The notes beneath the pieces are model-generated. The model saw nothing but the letters and a program-made list of their open reading frames with translations. It was not told where the DNA came from and searched no databases. From Nevskia sp043781855 (lineage in GTDB: Bacteria; Pseudomonadota; Gammaproteobacteria; Nevskiales; Nevskiaceae), in the NCBI GenBank assembly GCA_043781855.1, contig JAYWBB010000072.1, positions 1 through 40,342 on the forward strand: a stretch of DNA of 40,342 bases. Reading direction: 5' to 3'. The number at the start of each line of letters is the position of its first letter. The first letter of the stretch is position 1. Below are positions 29,625 through 37,794 of this stretch, in pieces. Position numbers and translations under genes: made by a program.

Positions 29625-29637
29625 CGGGTCAAAAGTT

Positions 29638-30924
29638 TTACGGCTTGTTGAGCGTGATCTGCATCAGGTCGATTGAGCCGGTCAGGAACCCGCACTCGCA
29701 GTAGCTCAGGTAATACCGCCACATGCGCAGGAAGCGTTCGTCGAACTGGCCGACGATCTTCTCACGCGCGCCGAGCACGTTGCGATGCCAGGCGGCGAGC
29801 GTGTCGGCGTAGTCCTTGGCATAGAACTTCGCGTCGGCTGGCTTCAGCCCGGCCTTGCGCGCGAGATCCTCGAACAGCCCCGGCGGGCAGAGCATGCCGC
29901 CCGGGAAGATGTACTTCTGGATGAAGTCGCGCTTGCTGCGGTAGTTGTCGAAGATCGTCGGGTCGATGGTGATGCCCTGGATCGCCGCGCGGCCGCCGGG
30001 CTTGAGCGCCTTGCTGATCGCCTCGAAATAGCCGGGCCAGAACTGTTCGCCGACGGCCTCGTACATCTCGATCGAGACGACGCGGTCGTAGGTTTCGTGC
30101 ACGTCGCGGTAGTCGCGGATCTCGAAAGTCACGCGGTCGGCCACGCCGGCCTTCTCGGCGCGGATGCGCGCCTCGGCGAGCTGCTCGTTGGAGAGCGTGA
30201 TCGAATGCACATGGCAGCCGGAATGCTTCGCGGCGTAGATCGCGAAGCCGCCCCAGCCGGAGCCGATTTCGAGCAGCGTGTGCTCGGGTTTCAGATCAAG
30301 CCGCTCGTACATCAGCTGGAATTTGTTGACCTGCGCGTCCATCAGCGTTTCGGTTGGCACGATGTACATGCCGGACGAATAGGCCATCGTTTCGTCGAGC
30401 CACATCTTGTAGAACTCGTTGCCGAGGTCGTAGTGGTGCTCGATGTTCTTCTTCGCCGTGGTCTTGGTGTTCGCACGGCGCCGGTGCTGCCAGTAGCCGT
30501 AGAGCTTGCCGAGCCAGTTTTTCTCGAAAGGACCCCTGTAATGCGGCTCGTTGAGATACATGACGCTGAGCAGGCGCGTGAGGTCGGGCGAATCCCAGCA
30601 GTCGTCGAGGTAGGAATCGCCGATGCCGACTTCGCCGCTCGCGAGCAGATGGTGAATGACGCGACCGCTCTTGATGTTCCAGACACCGTGCGGGCCCGGT
30701 TGGGTGCCTTCGAGGTGACGCTGCGTGCCGTTCGGAAGCCGGACATCCATCGAACCGGCCTTCAATCCCGAGATCATGTACATCAGCAGCTTCATGCCGA
30801 TCGACAGGCCGCGCAGATCGCCCCGGGTCTGGAAGCTGGCCGGCAGGTCCGGCGAGAAGCCGTCGCGGCCCATGATCCGGTTCATCTGCTCGCGGCGGTC
30901 GCTGTTCGAGTCGTCGTTCTTCAT
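29638..30924 (-). CDS. cfa: cyclopropane-fatty-acyl-phospholipid synthase family methyltransferase
   Basis: A 428-aa SAM-dependent enzyme that methylenates or methylates double bonds in phospholipid acyl chains at the membrane face. The N-terminal lipid-binding part (about 45-150) has GVGIGDSYLDDCWDSPDL-like sequence (GDSYLDDCWD). NIEHHYDLGNEFYKMWLD in parts (HHYDLGNEFY) and the SAM site LLEIGSGWGGFA are diagnostic. Further conserved pieces are SIEMYEAVG, QYIFPGG-like KYIFPGGMLC and HRNVLG. It is preceded by DUF1365 and an FAD oxidoreductase on the same strand. In that context the product could be a modified fatty acid other than a plain cyclopropane. Confidence 0.92.
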   Translation of the reverse strand: MKNDDSNSDRREQMNRIMGRDGFSPDLPASFQTRGDLRGLSIGMKLLMYMISGLKAGSMDVRLPNGTQRHLEGTQPGPHGVWNIKSGRVIHHLLASGEVGIGDSYLDDCWDSPDLTRLLSVMYLNEPHYRGPFEKNWLGKLYGYWQHRRRANTKTTAKKNIEHHYDLGNEFYKMWLDETMAYSSGMYIVPTETLMDAQVNKFQLMYERLDLKPEHTLLEIGSGWGGFAIYAAKHSGCHVHSITLSNEQLAEARIRAEKAGVADRVTFEIRDYRDVHETYDRVVSIEMYEAVGEQFWPGYFEAISKALKPGGRAAIQGITIDPTIFDNYRSKRDFIQKYIFPGGMLCPPGLFEDLARKAGLKPADAKFYAKDYADTLAAWHRNVLGAREKIVGQFDERFLRMWRYYLSYCECGFLTGSIDLMQITLNKP

Positions 30925-30943
30925 GGCATTTCGATAAAAATGT

Positions 30944-31729
30944 CTAACTCACCTTGGCGATTGGCGGCGCCGGCTTCCGGTGGAAACGGGCGCCACGCAA
31001 CCAGATTTTCAGCGCTTCCCAATGAATGCCGGCGACGACTCTCAGCGTCATCAGCGGCATGACCAACACCTGCTTCAAAATCGCCGCGTCGCTCAACGCG
31101 ACCCGTTCACCGGCCAGTGTCGCGTCGAGGATCGGCACGCCCTCGCGGGTTTCGTGAATCGCCACGCGGTAACGTGCGCCCGGCTCGTCGAAGGTGAAGC
31201 GGTACCGCCCGACGAGATCGAAGAAGGGCGATACGTGAAAGCCTTTTTCCTTTTCGTACACCTGCTCATACGGCTGATCGCGACCGTCGGATGCGAGCAG
31301 GTAGCTGTGTGTTTCGCCGAAGGTGTTGCGGACCTCGGCGATGATCGCGCGCAGGCGGCCGTCGCGGTGCTCGCAGTACCAGATCGTGATGGGGTTGAAC
31401 GCGAAACCGAACAGGCGCGGAAACGCGAGCAGGCGGATGCGCCCGCCGTCGAGCGCGATGCCGCCGTCGCGCAGAACATTCTCGATCCAGCTCCGGAGTT
31501 CGCCGCGTCGGCGTGCGCCGTGGTCGCGGTCGTCGAACGAGAGAACGTTGAAGCGGTTGTGCGAAAACAGGCGCAAGGACTGGACCGCCTCGTCGATACG
31601 GTCGATGTCCCAGAGGACGTAGAAGACCTTGTAGACGAAGCGATACAGTGGCGTGACGAGACGGCGATGCATGACGCGGCTGGGATAGAGCGACGCGGCC
31701 GGTGCTGCCGCGTTCACAGCGTCGTCCAT
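30944..31729 (-). CDS. DUF1365-family protein
   Basis: A 261-aa protein with the family features SRVMHRRLVTPLYRFVYKVF (in parts), the LFSHNRFNVLSFDDRDHG block, AFPRLFGFAFNPITIWYCE and FHVSPFF. The biochemical function is unknown; it is regularly encoded between an FAD oxidoreductase and a CFA-synthase homologue, as here. The ATG at 31729 overlaps the end of the upstream gene by 16 bases, and the start is upstream of the conserved MHRR. Confidence 0.9.
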   Translation of the reverse strand: MDDAVNAAAPAASLYPSRVMHRRLVTPLYRFVYKVFYVLWDIDRIDEAVQSLRLFSHNRFNVLSFDDRDHGARRRGELRSWIENVLRDGGIALDGGRIRLLAFPRLFGFAFNPITIWYCEHRDGRLRAIIAEVRNTFGETHSYLLASDGRDQPYEQVYEKEKGFHVSPFFDLVGRYRFTFDEPGARYRVAIHETREGVPILDATLAGERVALSDAAILKQVLVMPLMTLRVVAGIHWEALKIWLRGARFHRKPAPPIAKVS

Positions 31730-32988
31730 GCCGGCAGGCAGCTCGCATCGATGCCCTGGACGACGCGCAGCCCCGACTTCAGCCCGTCCTCGTGAAAGCC
31801 ATAGCCGGTCCAGGCGCCCGCCCACCAGAGTCCCGTCCTGCCCTGGATCGCCGGCAACTTCGCATGCGTGACGCGACTCGCGGCGGTGTAGTGCGGATGA
31901 TGGTAAGTCGTGTCGTAAATGACCTTGTCGCGCGGAATCGGGCGGCGCGGGTTCAGCGTGACGACGTAATTCACTTTTCCCGGAATCTTCTGCAACAGGT
32001 TCATCCAGTAGCTGCCCGAGATGCGCTCATCGTGGATGGCTTCGACCGGGTGCGTGTAGTTCCAGCTGGCCCAGGCTGCGCGGCGCTGCGGCAGGAAGGA
32101 GTCGTCGGTGTGCAGGACCACGCGGCTTTCCGAGTAGGGAATACCGGCGAGTACTTCGGTTTCGGCTGCGCTCGCGTCGGAAAGCAGGCGCAGCGCCTGG
32201 TCGGAATGCGTCGCGCAGACGACATGGTCGTAGCGCGCATCACCGTCGCCGGTCTTGATCGATACGCCGCCGGCTTCGCGGCGTATTCCCAGGATCGGCG
32301 TGTTCAACAGCAGGCGACCCCGGTAGCGCGACAACAGCTTCTTGACGTAGGTATCGCTGCCGCCGATGACTGTATGCCAGGTTGGCTGCCGGGTCGCGGT
32401 AAAGAGGCTGTGCGCGTCGAAGAAGCGCATGAAATCGTCGGCCGGGTACTCGGCTGCGGCCTTCGGCGAACAGCTCCAGATCATGCCGGCCATCGGCAGC
32501 AGGTAATTGCGGCGTAGTTCCTGCGAGAAGTTCATGTCATCGAGGAACTGCCCGAGCGAGCCGGACGGCAGCTTGCCGCTTTTCAGCAGCGCATTGCACT
32601 CACGGTTGAGACGCAGGATGTCGAGCAGCATGCGGATGTGCGAAGGCTTGAACAGGTTCGTCCACTGCGCGAACACGGTGACGATCCGGTCACTGCCCTT
32701 CCATTCGTAGCGCCCTTCGCCGATCGAGACTGCGAACGACATATCGGTGGGCCTGGTTGCGACCTCCAGCTCTTTGAACAGCGCCGTCAGGTTCGGATAG
32801 TTGACGCCGTTGTAGACGATCCAGCCGGTGTCGACCGCGCCTTCCCCCTGCGCGGTGTTGATCGCGATGGTATGGGTGTGGCCGCCGATACGGCCGTCCT
32901 GCTCGAACAGCGTGGCCTCGTGCTTCCCACCCAGGAAGTACGCTGCGGAGAGGCCGGAGATGCCGGAGCCGATGACGGCGATTTTCAT
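31714..32988 (-). CDS. NAD/FAD-binding amine-oxidase-like flavoprotein
   Basis: A 424-aa flavoprotein. The N-terminal dinucleotide-binding motif is IGSGISGLSAAYFL with the acidic end FEQDGRIGGHTHT. Middle and C-terminal conserved pieces are VCATHSDQALRLL and a closing GLWWAGAWTGYGFHEDGL in parts (WAGAWTGYGFHE). It resembles oxidoreductases that accompany DUF1365 and CFA-like enzymes; in some alphaproteobacteria related genes act in fatty-acid desaturation or furan fatty acid synthesis (established for the family, inferred here). The ATG at 32988 has only a weak ribosome-binding site. It is the first gene of the leftward lipid cluster. Confidence 0.88.
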   Translation of the reverse strand: MKIAVIGSGISGLSAAYFLGGKHEATLFEQDGRIGGHTHTIAINTAQGEGAVDTGWIVYNGVNYPNLTALFKELEVATRPTDMSFAVSIGEGRYEWKGSDRIVTVFAQWTNLFKPSHIRMLLDILRLNRECNALLKSGKLPSGSLGQFLDDMNFSQELRRNYLLPMAGMIWSCSPKAAAEYPADDFMRFFDAHSLFTATRQPTWHTVIGGSDTYVKKLLSRYRGRLLLNTPILGIRREAGGVSIKTGDGDARYDHVVCATHSDQALRLLSDASAAETEVLAGIPYSESRVVLHTDDSFLPQRRAAWASWNYTHPVEAIHDERISGSYWMNLLQKIPGKVNYVVTLNPRRPIPRDKVIYDTTYHHPHYTAASRVTHAKLPAIQGRTGLWWAGAWTGYGFHEDGLKSGLRVVQGIDASCLPAWTTL

Positions 32989-33016
32989 GGCGACACCGTT
33001 GTTAGTGATTAGCGGG

Positions 33017-33079
33017 CAGTTGTCAGTACAGCAAATTTGCGTGTCAGTTGGTTTGATCCGCTGACAACTGGAAACCAAC
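33017..33079. repeat. two interleaved inverted repeats upstream of the flavoprotein gene
   Basis: CAGTTGTCAG at 33017-33026 is the exact reverse complement of CTGACAACTG at 33061-33070. GTTGGTTT at 33047-33054 is the exact reverse complement of AAACCAAC at 33072-33079. The arms alternate (1L, 2L, 1R, 2R), so both stems can form only as an H-type pseudoknot. The stretch is otherwise low in complexity and lies between the flavoprotein start and the tesA stop. Confidence 0.55.
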
Positions 33080-33093
33080 AACCAACCATCTCA

Positions 33094-33750
33094 TTACGGC
33101 ACTGTGACCGCGCGGGATGCAGGGACCACCGACAACAGGGGTTGCAGAGTCGGCCAGACGGCATCGAGCATCTGCGGTTGCGCGGCGGCGTTCGGATGGA
33201 TGCCGTCGTCCTGGAACCAGCGGCGGAGGTCGGCGGCAATGGCGCCGAGGAAGAACGGCACCAGTGGCGCTTTCCTGGTCTTCGCGACCTCGGTGAACGC
33301 CTGCCGGAACTTCTCGGTGTAGACGGGGCCGTAATTGCTCGGGATGCGCATCTCGAAAATCACCGGCTTCGCGCCCGCCGCCTGTGCGAGATCGGTCATC
33401 TTTTCGAGGTTCGTGCGCATGACCTCGGCGGGCTGCCCGCGCAGGCCGTCGTTGCCGCCGAGTTCGATCAGGAGCAAGTCGGGGTGATAGAGGTCGAGCG
33501 CCGCCGGCAGACGCGACAGGCCACCCGACGTGGTTTCGCCCGACACCGAGCCGTTCACGACGGCGTAGTTTGTGCCTTGAGATTTCAGCTTCTGTGCCAA
33601 TAAATGAACCCAGCCGCTTTGTGCGTCGAGGCCATAGCCGGCGCTCAAGGAGTCACCCCAGACCAGGATCGTCGGTACGGCGATGGCCTTGCCGGCCAGC
33701 AGGCTGCCGACGAGCAGAATCGAGAGACGTGCAAGGAGTCGAAGCTTCAT
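33094..33750 (-). CDS. tesA: TesA-type lysophospholipase/thioesterase (SGNH hydrolase)
   Basis: A 218-aa exported esterase. A signal peptide (KLRLLARLSILLVGSLLAGKAIA, seen as a basic start and hydrophobic core) precedes the SGNH blocks: GDSLSAGYGL with the nucleophile Ser, SVSGETTSGG, LGGND and DDGIHPNA with the catalytic Asp/His. This is TesA (acyl-CoA thioesterase I / protease I / lysophospholipase L1), periplasmic. The ATG at 33750 lies 31 bases from the divergent ybbA start, the same arrangement as in E. coli. Confidence 0.92.
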   Translation of the reverse strand: MKLRLLARLSILLVGSLLAGKAIAVPTILVWGDSLSAGYGLDAQSGWVHLLAQKLKSQGTNYAVVNGSVSGETTSGGLSRLPAALDLYHPDLLLIELGGNDGLRGQPAEVMRTNLEKMTDLAQAAGAKPVIFEMRIPSNYGPVYTEKFRQAFTEVAKTRKAPLVPFFLGAIAADLRRWFQDDGIHPNAAAQPQMLDAVWPTLQPLLSVVPASRAVTVP

Positions 33751-33781
33751 GAGTGCGGATGCCAGCAGAGTCAGGACGGAA

Positions 33782-34441
33782 ATGATACGCGCCGAAAATG
33801 TCGGCAAGCAGATCGTCAGCGGCGGCGAGCCACTGGTGATTCTCAATGGTCTGTCCCTGAGTATTGCGGTGGGCGAATCGGTTGCAATAGTCGGCGCCAG
33901 CGGCTCCGGCAAGACCACGCTGCTGTCGCTGCTGGCCGGGCTGGATTCGCCGACTGCGGGCGACATACGGCTTGCCGGCAAATCGCTGAACGATCTCGAC
34001 GAGGATGGCCGCGCCGCCCTGCGCGCAGGGCGGGTCGGCTTCGTGTTCCAGTCGTTCCAGTTGCTCGCGGGGCTGACCGCGCTCGAGAACGTCATGCTGC
34101 CGGCGGAGCTGGCCGGCATCAATGATGCCGATGCGCGCGCGCGCGAGACGCTGGCGCGCGTCGGCTTGAGCGCGCGGCTCAGCCACTATCCTTATCAGCT
34201 GTCCGGCGGCGAACAGCAGCGCGTCGCGATAGCCCGCGCGTTCGCGGCCTCACCGGAAATCCTCTTCGCCGACGAGCCGACCGGCAATCTCGACAGCGCC
34301 ACCGGCGCCCGCATCATCGACCTGCTGTTCGAGTTGAATCGCGATCGCGGCGCGACGCTCGTACTGGTGACGCACGACCCGGCGCTGGCGGCGCGTTGCA
34401 CCCGTGTGCTGACGCTGAGGTCGGGACGGCTCGATGGTTAA
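33782..34441 (+). CDS. ybbA: ABC transporter ATP-binding protein, YbbA-like
   Basis: A 219-aa ATPase of the LolD/MacB-like group. It has Walker A GASGSGKTT, Q-loop FVFQSFQLL, signature LSGGEQQR, Walker B ILFADEP and the H-loop VTHD. The start is taken as ATG 33782, with AGGA 7 bases upstream; an ATG at 33749 shares CATG with the tesA start and would add 11 residues. It overlaps the permease gene by 8 bases. Its divergence from tesA mirrors the E. coli tesA-ybbAP locus. Confidence 0.93.
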   Translation: MIRAENVGKQIVSGGEPLVILNGLSLSIAVGESVAIVGASGSGKTTLLSLLAGLDSPTAGDIRLAGKSLNDLDEDGRAALRAGRVGFVFQSFQLLAGLTALENVMLPAELAGINDADARARETLARVGLSARLSHYPYQLSGGEQQRVAIARAFAASPEILFADEPTGNLDSATGARIIDLLFELNRDRGATLVLVTHDPALAARCTRVLTLRSGRLDG

Positions 34442-36935
34442 CGCCCTGCGCTTCGCGCTGCGGCGGTTGCGCCAAGGCGCCCGCTCCGGCGAACTCCGCG
34501 TACTGGTGCTGGCACTCGCCGTGGCCGCCACCGCCGCAATCGCCGTCGGCTTGTTCACCGACCGCGTGCGCCAGGCGATCGAGAGCGGCGCCGGCGATCA
34601 GCTTGGCGCCGATGCCGTCATCAGCGGCCGCGACGCGCCGCCACCCAAACTGGTTCCCGCTTTGCGCGCGCTGGGCTTGCGCACCGTCGCGGTGACGCAG
34701 TTCCCGAGTGTGGTCGCGCGCAAGGCCGGTGAGCAGACTCAGCTCGCGACGATCAAGGCCGTCGAACCGGGCTATCCCCTGCGCGGCGCACTGACGCTGA
34801 CGCGCGAGCCCTTCGGCACCACCGAGGCCGCGCCGCCGCAACCGGCGCGCGGCGAGGTCTGGGTCGATCTCCGGTTGTGGGCGCAGCTGGGTTTGAGCCC
34901 GAACGCCGAATTGCAAGTGGGCACCTCGACGCTCAAGGTCACGCGTCTGATCGCCGACGAGCCGGGCCGCGGCGGCGCCTTCGCCGAACTCGCGCCGCAG
35001 CTGCTGCTCAACGGCGACGATCTTGCGGCGACGACGCTGCTCGGCCCCGGCAGCCGCGTGCAGGTCACGCTGCAACTGGCCGGCACGCGCGAACAGCTCG
35101 CAGCCGCGCGCGCGATCAAGCTCGCGCCGGGCCTGCGCTTCATCAGCCCCGAGGACGAGCGGCCGGAAATCCGGCAGTCGCTGAAACGGGCGCGCAGCTT
35201 TCTGAACATCGCGGTGCTCGCGACCATCCTGCTCGCGGCGGCGGCGGTCGCATTGTCGTCGCGCCAGCACGCCGCACGTCTGCGCGACGAGGTCGCGCTG
35301 TTGAAAGTACTCGGCGCGCGCAGTGCCTTCATCCGCCAGACGCTGGTCTTGCAGGTGCTGCTGCTCGGCCTGTTCGCGGGCGGCGCCGGTGCTGCGGCCG
35401 GTGTGTTCGGCCAGGCGATCCTCGCGAAGCTGGCCGGTCCGCTGTTGAACATTGCGCTGCCCGGCCCGAGCTGGACGCCGCTGCCGGCCGTGCTCGCATT
35501 GCTGCTGCTGATGCTCGCCGGCTTCGCGCTGCCGCCGGTGCTGGCCTCGGTCGATGCCGCGCCGGTACGCGTGTTCCAGCGCGCCGCCGATGCGCAGGCG
35601 AAATCCTGGTGGGGCTTGGCCGCCGCAGTTGTCGCGGTCGCAGCGCTACTTTGGTTGCAGGCCGACGAACTGAAACTCGCAGGTTTCGTGCTGCTCGGTG
35701 CGCTGGGCACGGCGGCGGTGCTCGCGCTGTTCGCCTGGCTGCTGGTACGCACGCTTTCGCGCTTGCGTTCGCGGGCCGGCATTGCGTGGCGTTTCGGGCT
35801 TGGCAATATCGCGCGAAGAAAAGGCGCGGCGATCGCGCAGATCGTTGCGCTCGGCGTGGCGCTGCTCGCGCTGCTGCTGGTCACGGTCGTACGCGAGGAC
35901 CTGCTAGCAAGCTGGCGCGACAAGCTGCCGCCGAAAACGCCGAACCAGTTCCTGATCAACATCCAGCCCGCACAGCGCGAACCGCTGCGGGCTTTCTTCG
36001 CGAGCCGCGGCTATCCGGAGCTGAATCTGGTGCCGATGACACGCGGGCGGCTCGTCGCCCTCAACGGCAAGCCGGTCACCGCCGACAGCTTCGAGGACGC
36101 GGAAACGCGGCGCTGGGTCAACCGCGAATTCAATCTTTCCTGGACCGATCATTTTGGCGACGACAACAAGTTTCTGCGCGGCGAAAACTGGGGTCCGGAG
36201 GCGGCCGGCAAACACTGGCTGTCGGTCGACCAAGGCGCTTTCGACCACCTCAAGCTCAAACTCGGCGACCAGATTACGCTGGACCTCGCCGGCCAGCAGC
36301 TCGCGCTCGAAGTGCACAGCGTCCGCGACATCAAATGGGACAGCTTCAAGCCGAATTTCTTTCTGGTCACGCCTTCCGGCGTGCTGGATGATCCAAAGCT
36401 CGGCGCGCCGCTGCAATGGATCACGAGTTTCTATCTGCCCGGCGACCAGCGCGGCCTGCTGCGCGAGCTGATCCGCGAATTCCCGAACGTCACCGCGCTC
36501 GATCTCGACGCCGCACTCGCCCAGGTGCGCAGCATCGTCGATCGCATCGTCGGCGCGCTGGAATTCATCTTCCTGTTCGCGCTGCTCGCGGGGCTGGTCG
36601 TGATGCTCGCGGTGATCGAAGGCTCGAAGCCTGAGCGTGTGCGCGAAACCGGCGTGCTGCGCGCACTCGGCGCGTCGTCGCGCACGATCACACAGGGCCT
36701 GATCGCCGAGTACGCGGTGCTCGGCCTGCTCTCCGGCAGCGTCGCCGCCCTCGCCGCGCAAGCGCTGGCCTGGGTACTCGCCACCCAGGTATTCGAGCTG
36801 CCTTACGGCCCACGACCCCTGATCTGGCTGATCGGTGCAGCCAGCGGCTGCGCGATCGTGACGGTCGCCGGATACCTGAGCCTGCGCAGTGTGTTGCGGA
36901 CGCCGCCGCGCGTGGTGCTGGCAGGCGGCGGCTGA
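34434..36935 (+). CDS. ybbP: ABC transporter permease, YbbP-like (FtsX family)
   Basis: An 833-aa membrane protein with two FtsX-type permease blocks. An N-terminal membrane helix (LRVLVLALAVAATAAIAVGL, in part) is followed by a periplasmic domain, a first FtsX core near 250-420 (LRDEVALLKVLGARSAFI), a middle membrane pair, a second large periplasmic domain at about 500-690 and a last FtsX core near 700-830 (RVRETGVLRALGASSRTI). It pairs with YbbA; substrates of this transporter are not firmly established. The ATG at 34434 overlaps ybbA in ATGGTTAA. Confidence 0.93.
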   Translation: MVNALRFALRRLRQGARSGELRVLVLALAVAATAAIAVGLFTDRVRQAIESGAGDQLGADAVISGRDAPPPKLVPALRALGLRTVAVTQFPSVVARKAGEQTQLATIKAVEPGYPLRGALTLTREPFGTTEAAPPQPARGEVWVDLRLWAQLGLSPNAELQVGTSTLKVTRLIADEPGRGGAFAELAPQLLLNGDDLAATTLLGPGSRVQVTLQLAGTREQLAAARAIKLAPGLRFISPEDERPEIRQSLKRARSFLNIAVLATILLAAAAVALSSRQHAARLRDEVALLKVLGARSAFIRQTLVLQVLLLGLFAGGAGAAAGVFGQAILAKLAGPLLNIALPGPSWTPLPAVLALLLLMLAGFALPPVLASVDAAPVRVFQRAADAQAKSWWGLAAAVVAVAALLWLQADELKLAGFVLLGALGTAAVLALFAWLLVRTLSRLRSRAGIAWRFGLGNIARRKGAAIAQIVALGVALLALLLVTVVREDLLASWRDKLPPKTPNQFLINIQPAQREPLRAFFASRGYPELNLVPMTRGRLVALNGKPVTADSFEDAETRRWVNREFNLSWTDHFGDDNKFLRGENWGPEAAGKHWLSVDQGAFDHLKLKLGDQITLDLAGQQLALEVHSVRDIKWDSFKPNFFLVTPSGVLDDPKLGAPLQWITSFYLPGDQRGLLRELIREFPNVTALDLDAALAQVRSIVDRIVGALEFIFLFALLAGLVVMLAVIEGSKPERVRETGVLRALGASSRTITQGLIAEYAVLGLLSGSVAALAAQALAWVLATQVFELPYGPRPLIWLIGAASGCAIVTVAGYLSLRSVLRTPPRVVLAGGG

Positions 36936-36963
36936 AATGAGGCCTTGCCGGAAGGACTGATGC

Positions 36964-36980
36964 TATGATGCGATCGCATC
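36964..36980 (+). promoter_or_regulatory. extended -10 and palindromic operator of the vapBC-like pair
   Basis: GATGCGATCGCATC at 36967-36980 is a perfect 14-base palindrome. It overlaps TGCTATGAT (36961-36969), an extended -10 promoter element. A further half-site, ATCGCATC, lies at 36991-36998, directly before the start codon at 36999. This is the usual place for autorepression by an antitoxin or toxin-antitoxin complex. The operator role is inferred. Confidence 0.6.
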
Positions 36981-36998
36981 AAGCGCCGGAATCGCATC

Positions 36999-37244
36999 AT
37001 GTCATCTGCCACCCGAACCACGCTCAGCCTCGAATCGAAAGCCTTCCGCATCGCGCGTGAACGCGCGCAGGCGCGGAAGATCAGCCTGGGCAAGGCCGTT
37101 TCGGAACTGATCGAGGAAGCCGCCGCGAACACACCGAAAACGCGCATGGAAATCCATGATGGCCTGCCGGTTCTGGTCAGCCCGCCCGGATCGCCAATGA
37201 TCACCTCCGAGATGGTCAAAGAGATTCTGGACAACGAGTGGTGA
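36999..37244 (+). CDS. VapB-like antitoxin
   Basis: An 81-aa protein with a ribbon-helix-helix-like N-terminus (TRTTLSLESKAFRIARERAQ, in parts) and a C-terminal toxin-binding tail (SEMVKEILDNEW). It probably neutralises the PIN-domain toxin encoded next and represses its own promoter through the upstream palindrome. The ATG at 36999 has GGAA 7 bases upstream. Its TGA overlaps the toxin start in GTGA. Confidence 0.8.
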   Translation: MSSATRTTLSLESKAFRIARERAQARKISLGKAVSELIEEAAANTPKTRMEIHDGLPVLVSPPGSPMITSEMVKEILDNEW

Positions 37245-37687
37245 GCGCCTCCCTGCTCGACATCAATGTGCTGCTGGCGCTCGGATCCATGAATCATGTC
37301 CACTACGAGGCAGCCAAAGCCTGGTTCAAACGGAAACACCGAGGCGACTGGGCGACTTGCCCATTCACCGAGTGCGGGTTTCTGCGGATCAGTGCGAACA
37401 AGAGACTGACCGCCGGCGCCGGCAACCTCGAAAGCGCGCTGGCGGTCCTTCAGACCCTTCGCAAAGAACCGGGCCATGTCTTCATGCCGGATGACTACAG
37501 CCCTTTGGATCAGCCCCTGTTTGCAAAACTGCAAGGCCACGACCAGGTCACCGACGCTTACCTGCTCGGGCTCTGCGTCAAGCGCAAGGCGAAACTCGCG
37601 ACCTTCGACGCCGCACTGAAAACGATGGCCGCCGATCTGCTCGGTGATGCCAGTCGAGTGCTGCTGATTCCGACGAGCGCGAGCTGA
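37241..37687 (+). CDS. VapC-like PIN-domain toxin (ribonuclease)
   Basis: A 148-aa PIN-domain protein. Candidate metal-binding acidic residues are D7 (LLDINVLLAL), E44 (PFTECGFLR), D105 (QVTDAYLLGL) and D123 (TFDAAL), the usual four. Such toxins cut tRNA or rRNA when the antitoxin is lost. The start is the GTG at 37241 (overlapping the antitoxin stop) or the GTG at 37238; the overlap arrangement favours the former. The pair sits between ybbP and mdh and could be an acquired insertion. Confidence 0.82.
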   Translation: MSASLLDINVLLALGSMNHVHYEAAKAWFKRKHRGDWATCPFTECGFLRISANKRLTAGAGNLESALAVLQTLRKEPGHVFMPDDYSPLDQPLFAKLQGHDQVTDAYLLGLCVKRKAKLATFDAALKTMAADLLGDASRVLLIPTSAS

Positions 37688-37794
37688 GCGAAGACACGGC
37701 GGCGGCAAGTCGCCACCCTGCGCCCATAACCGGCATAATTCGCCGCCGAAAACAGGCACCGCATCCGTCCCCTTCGAACTCCCCGGGAGAACCC

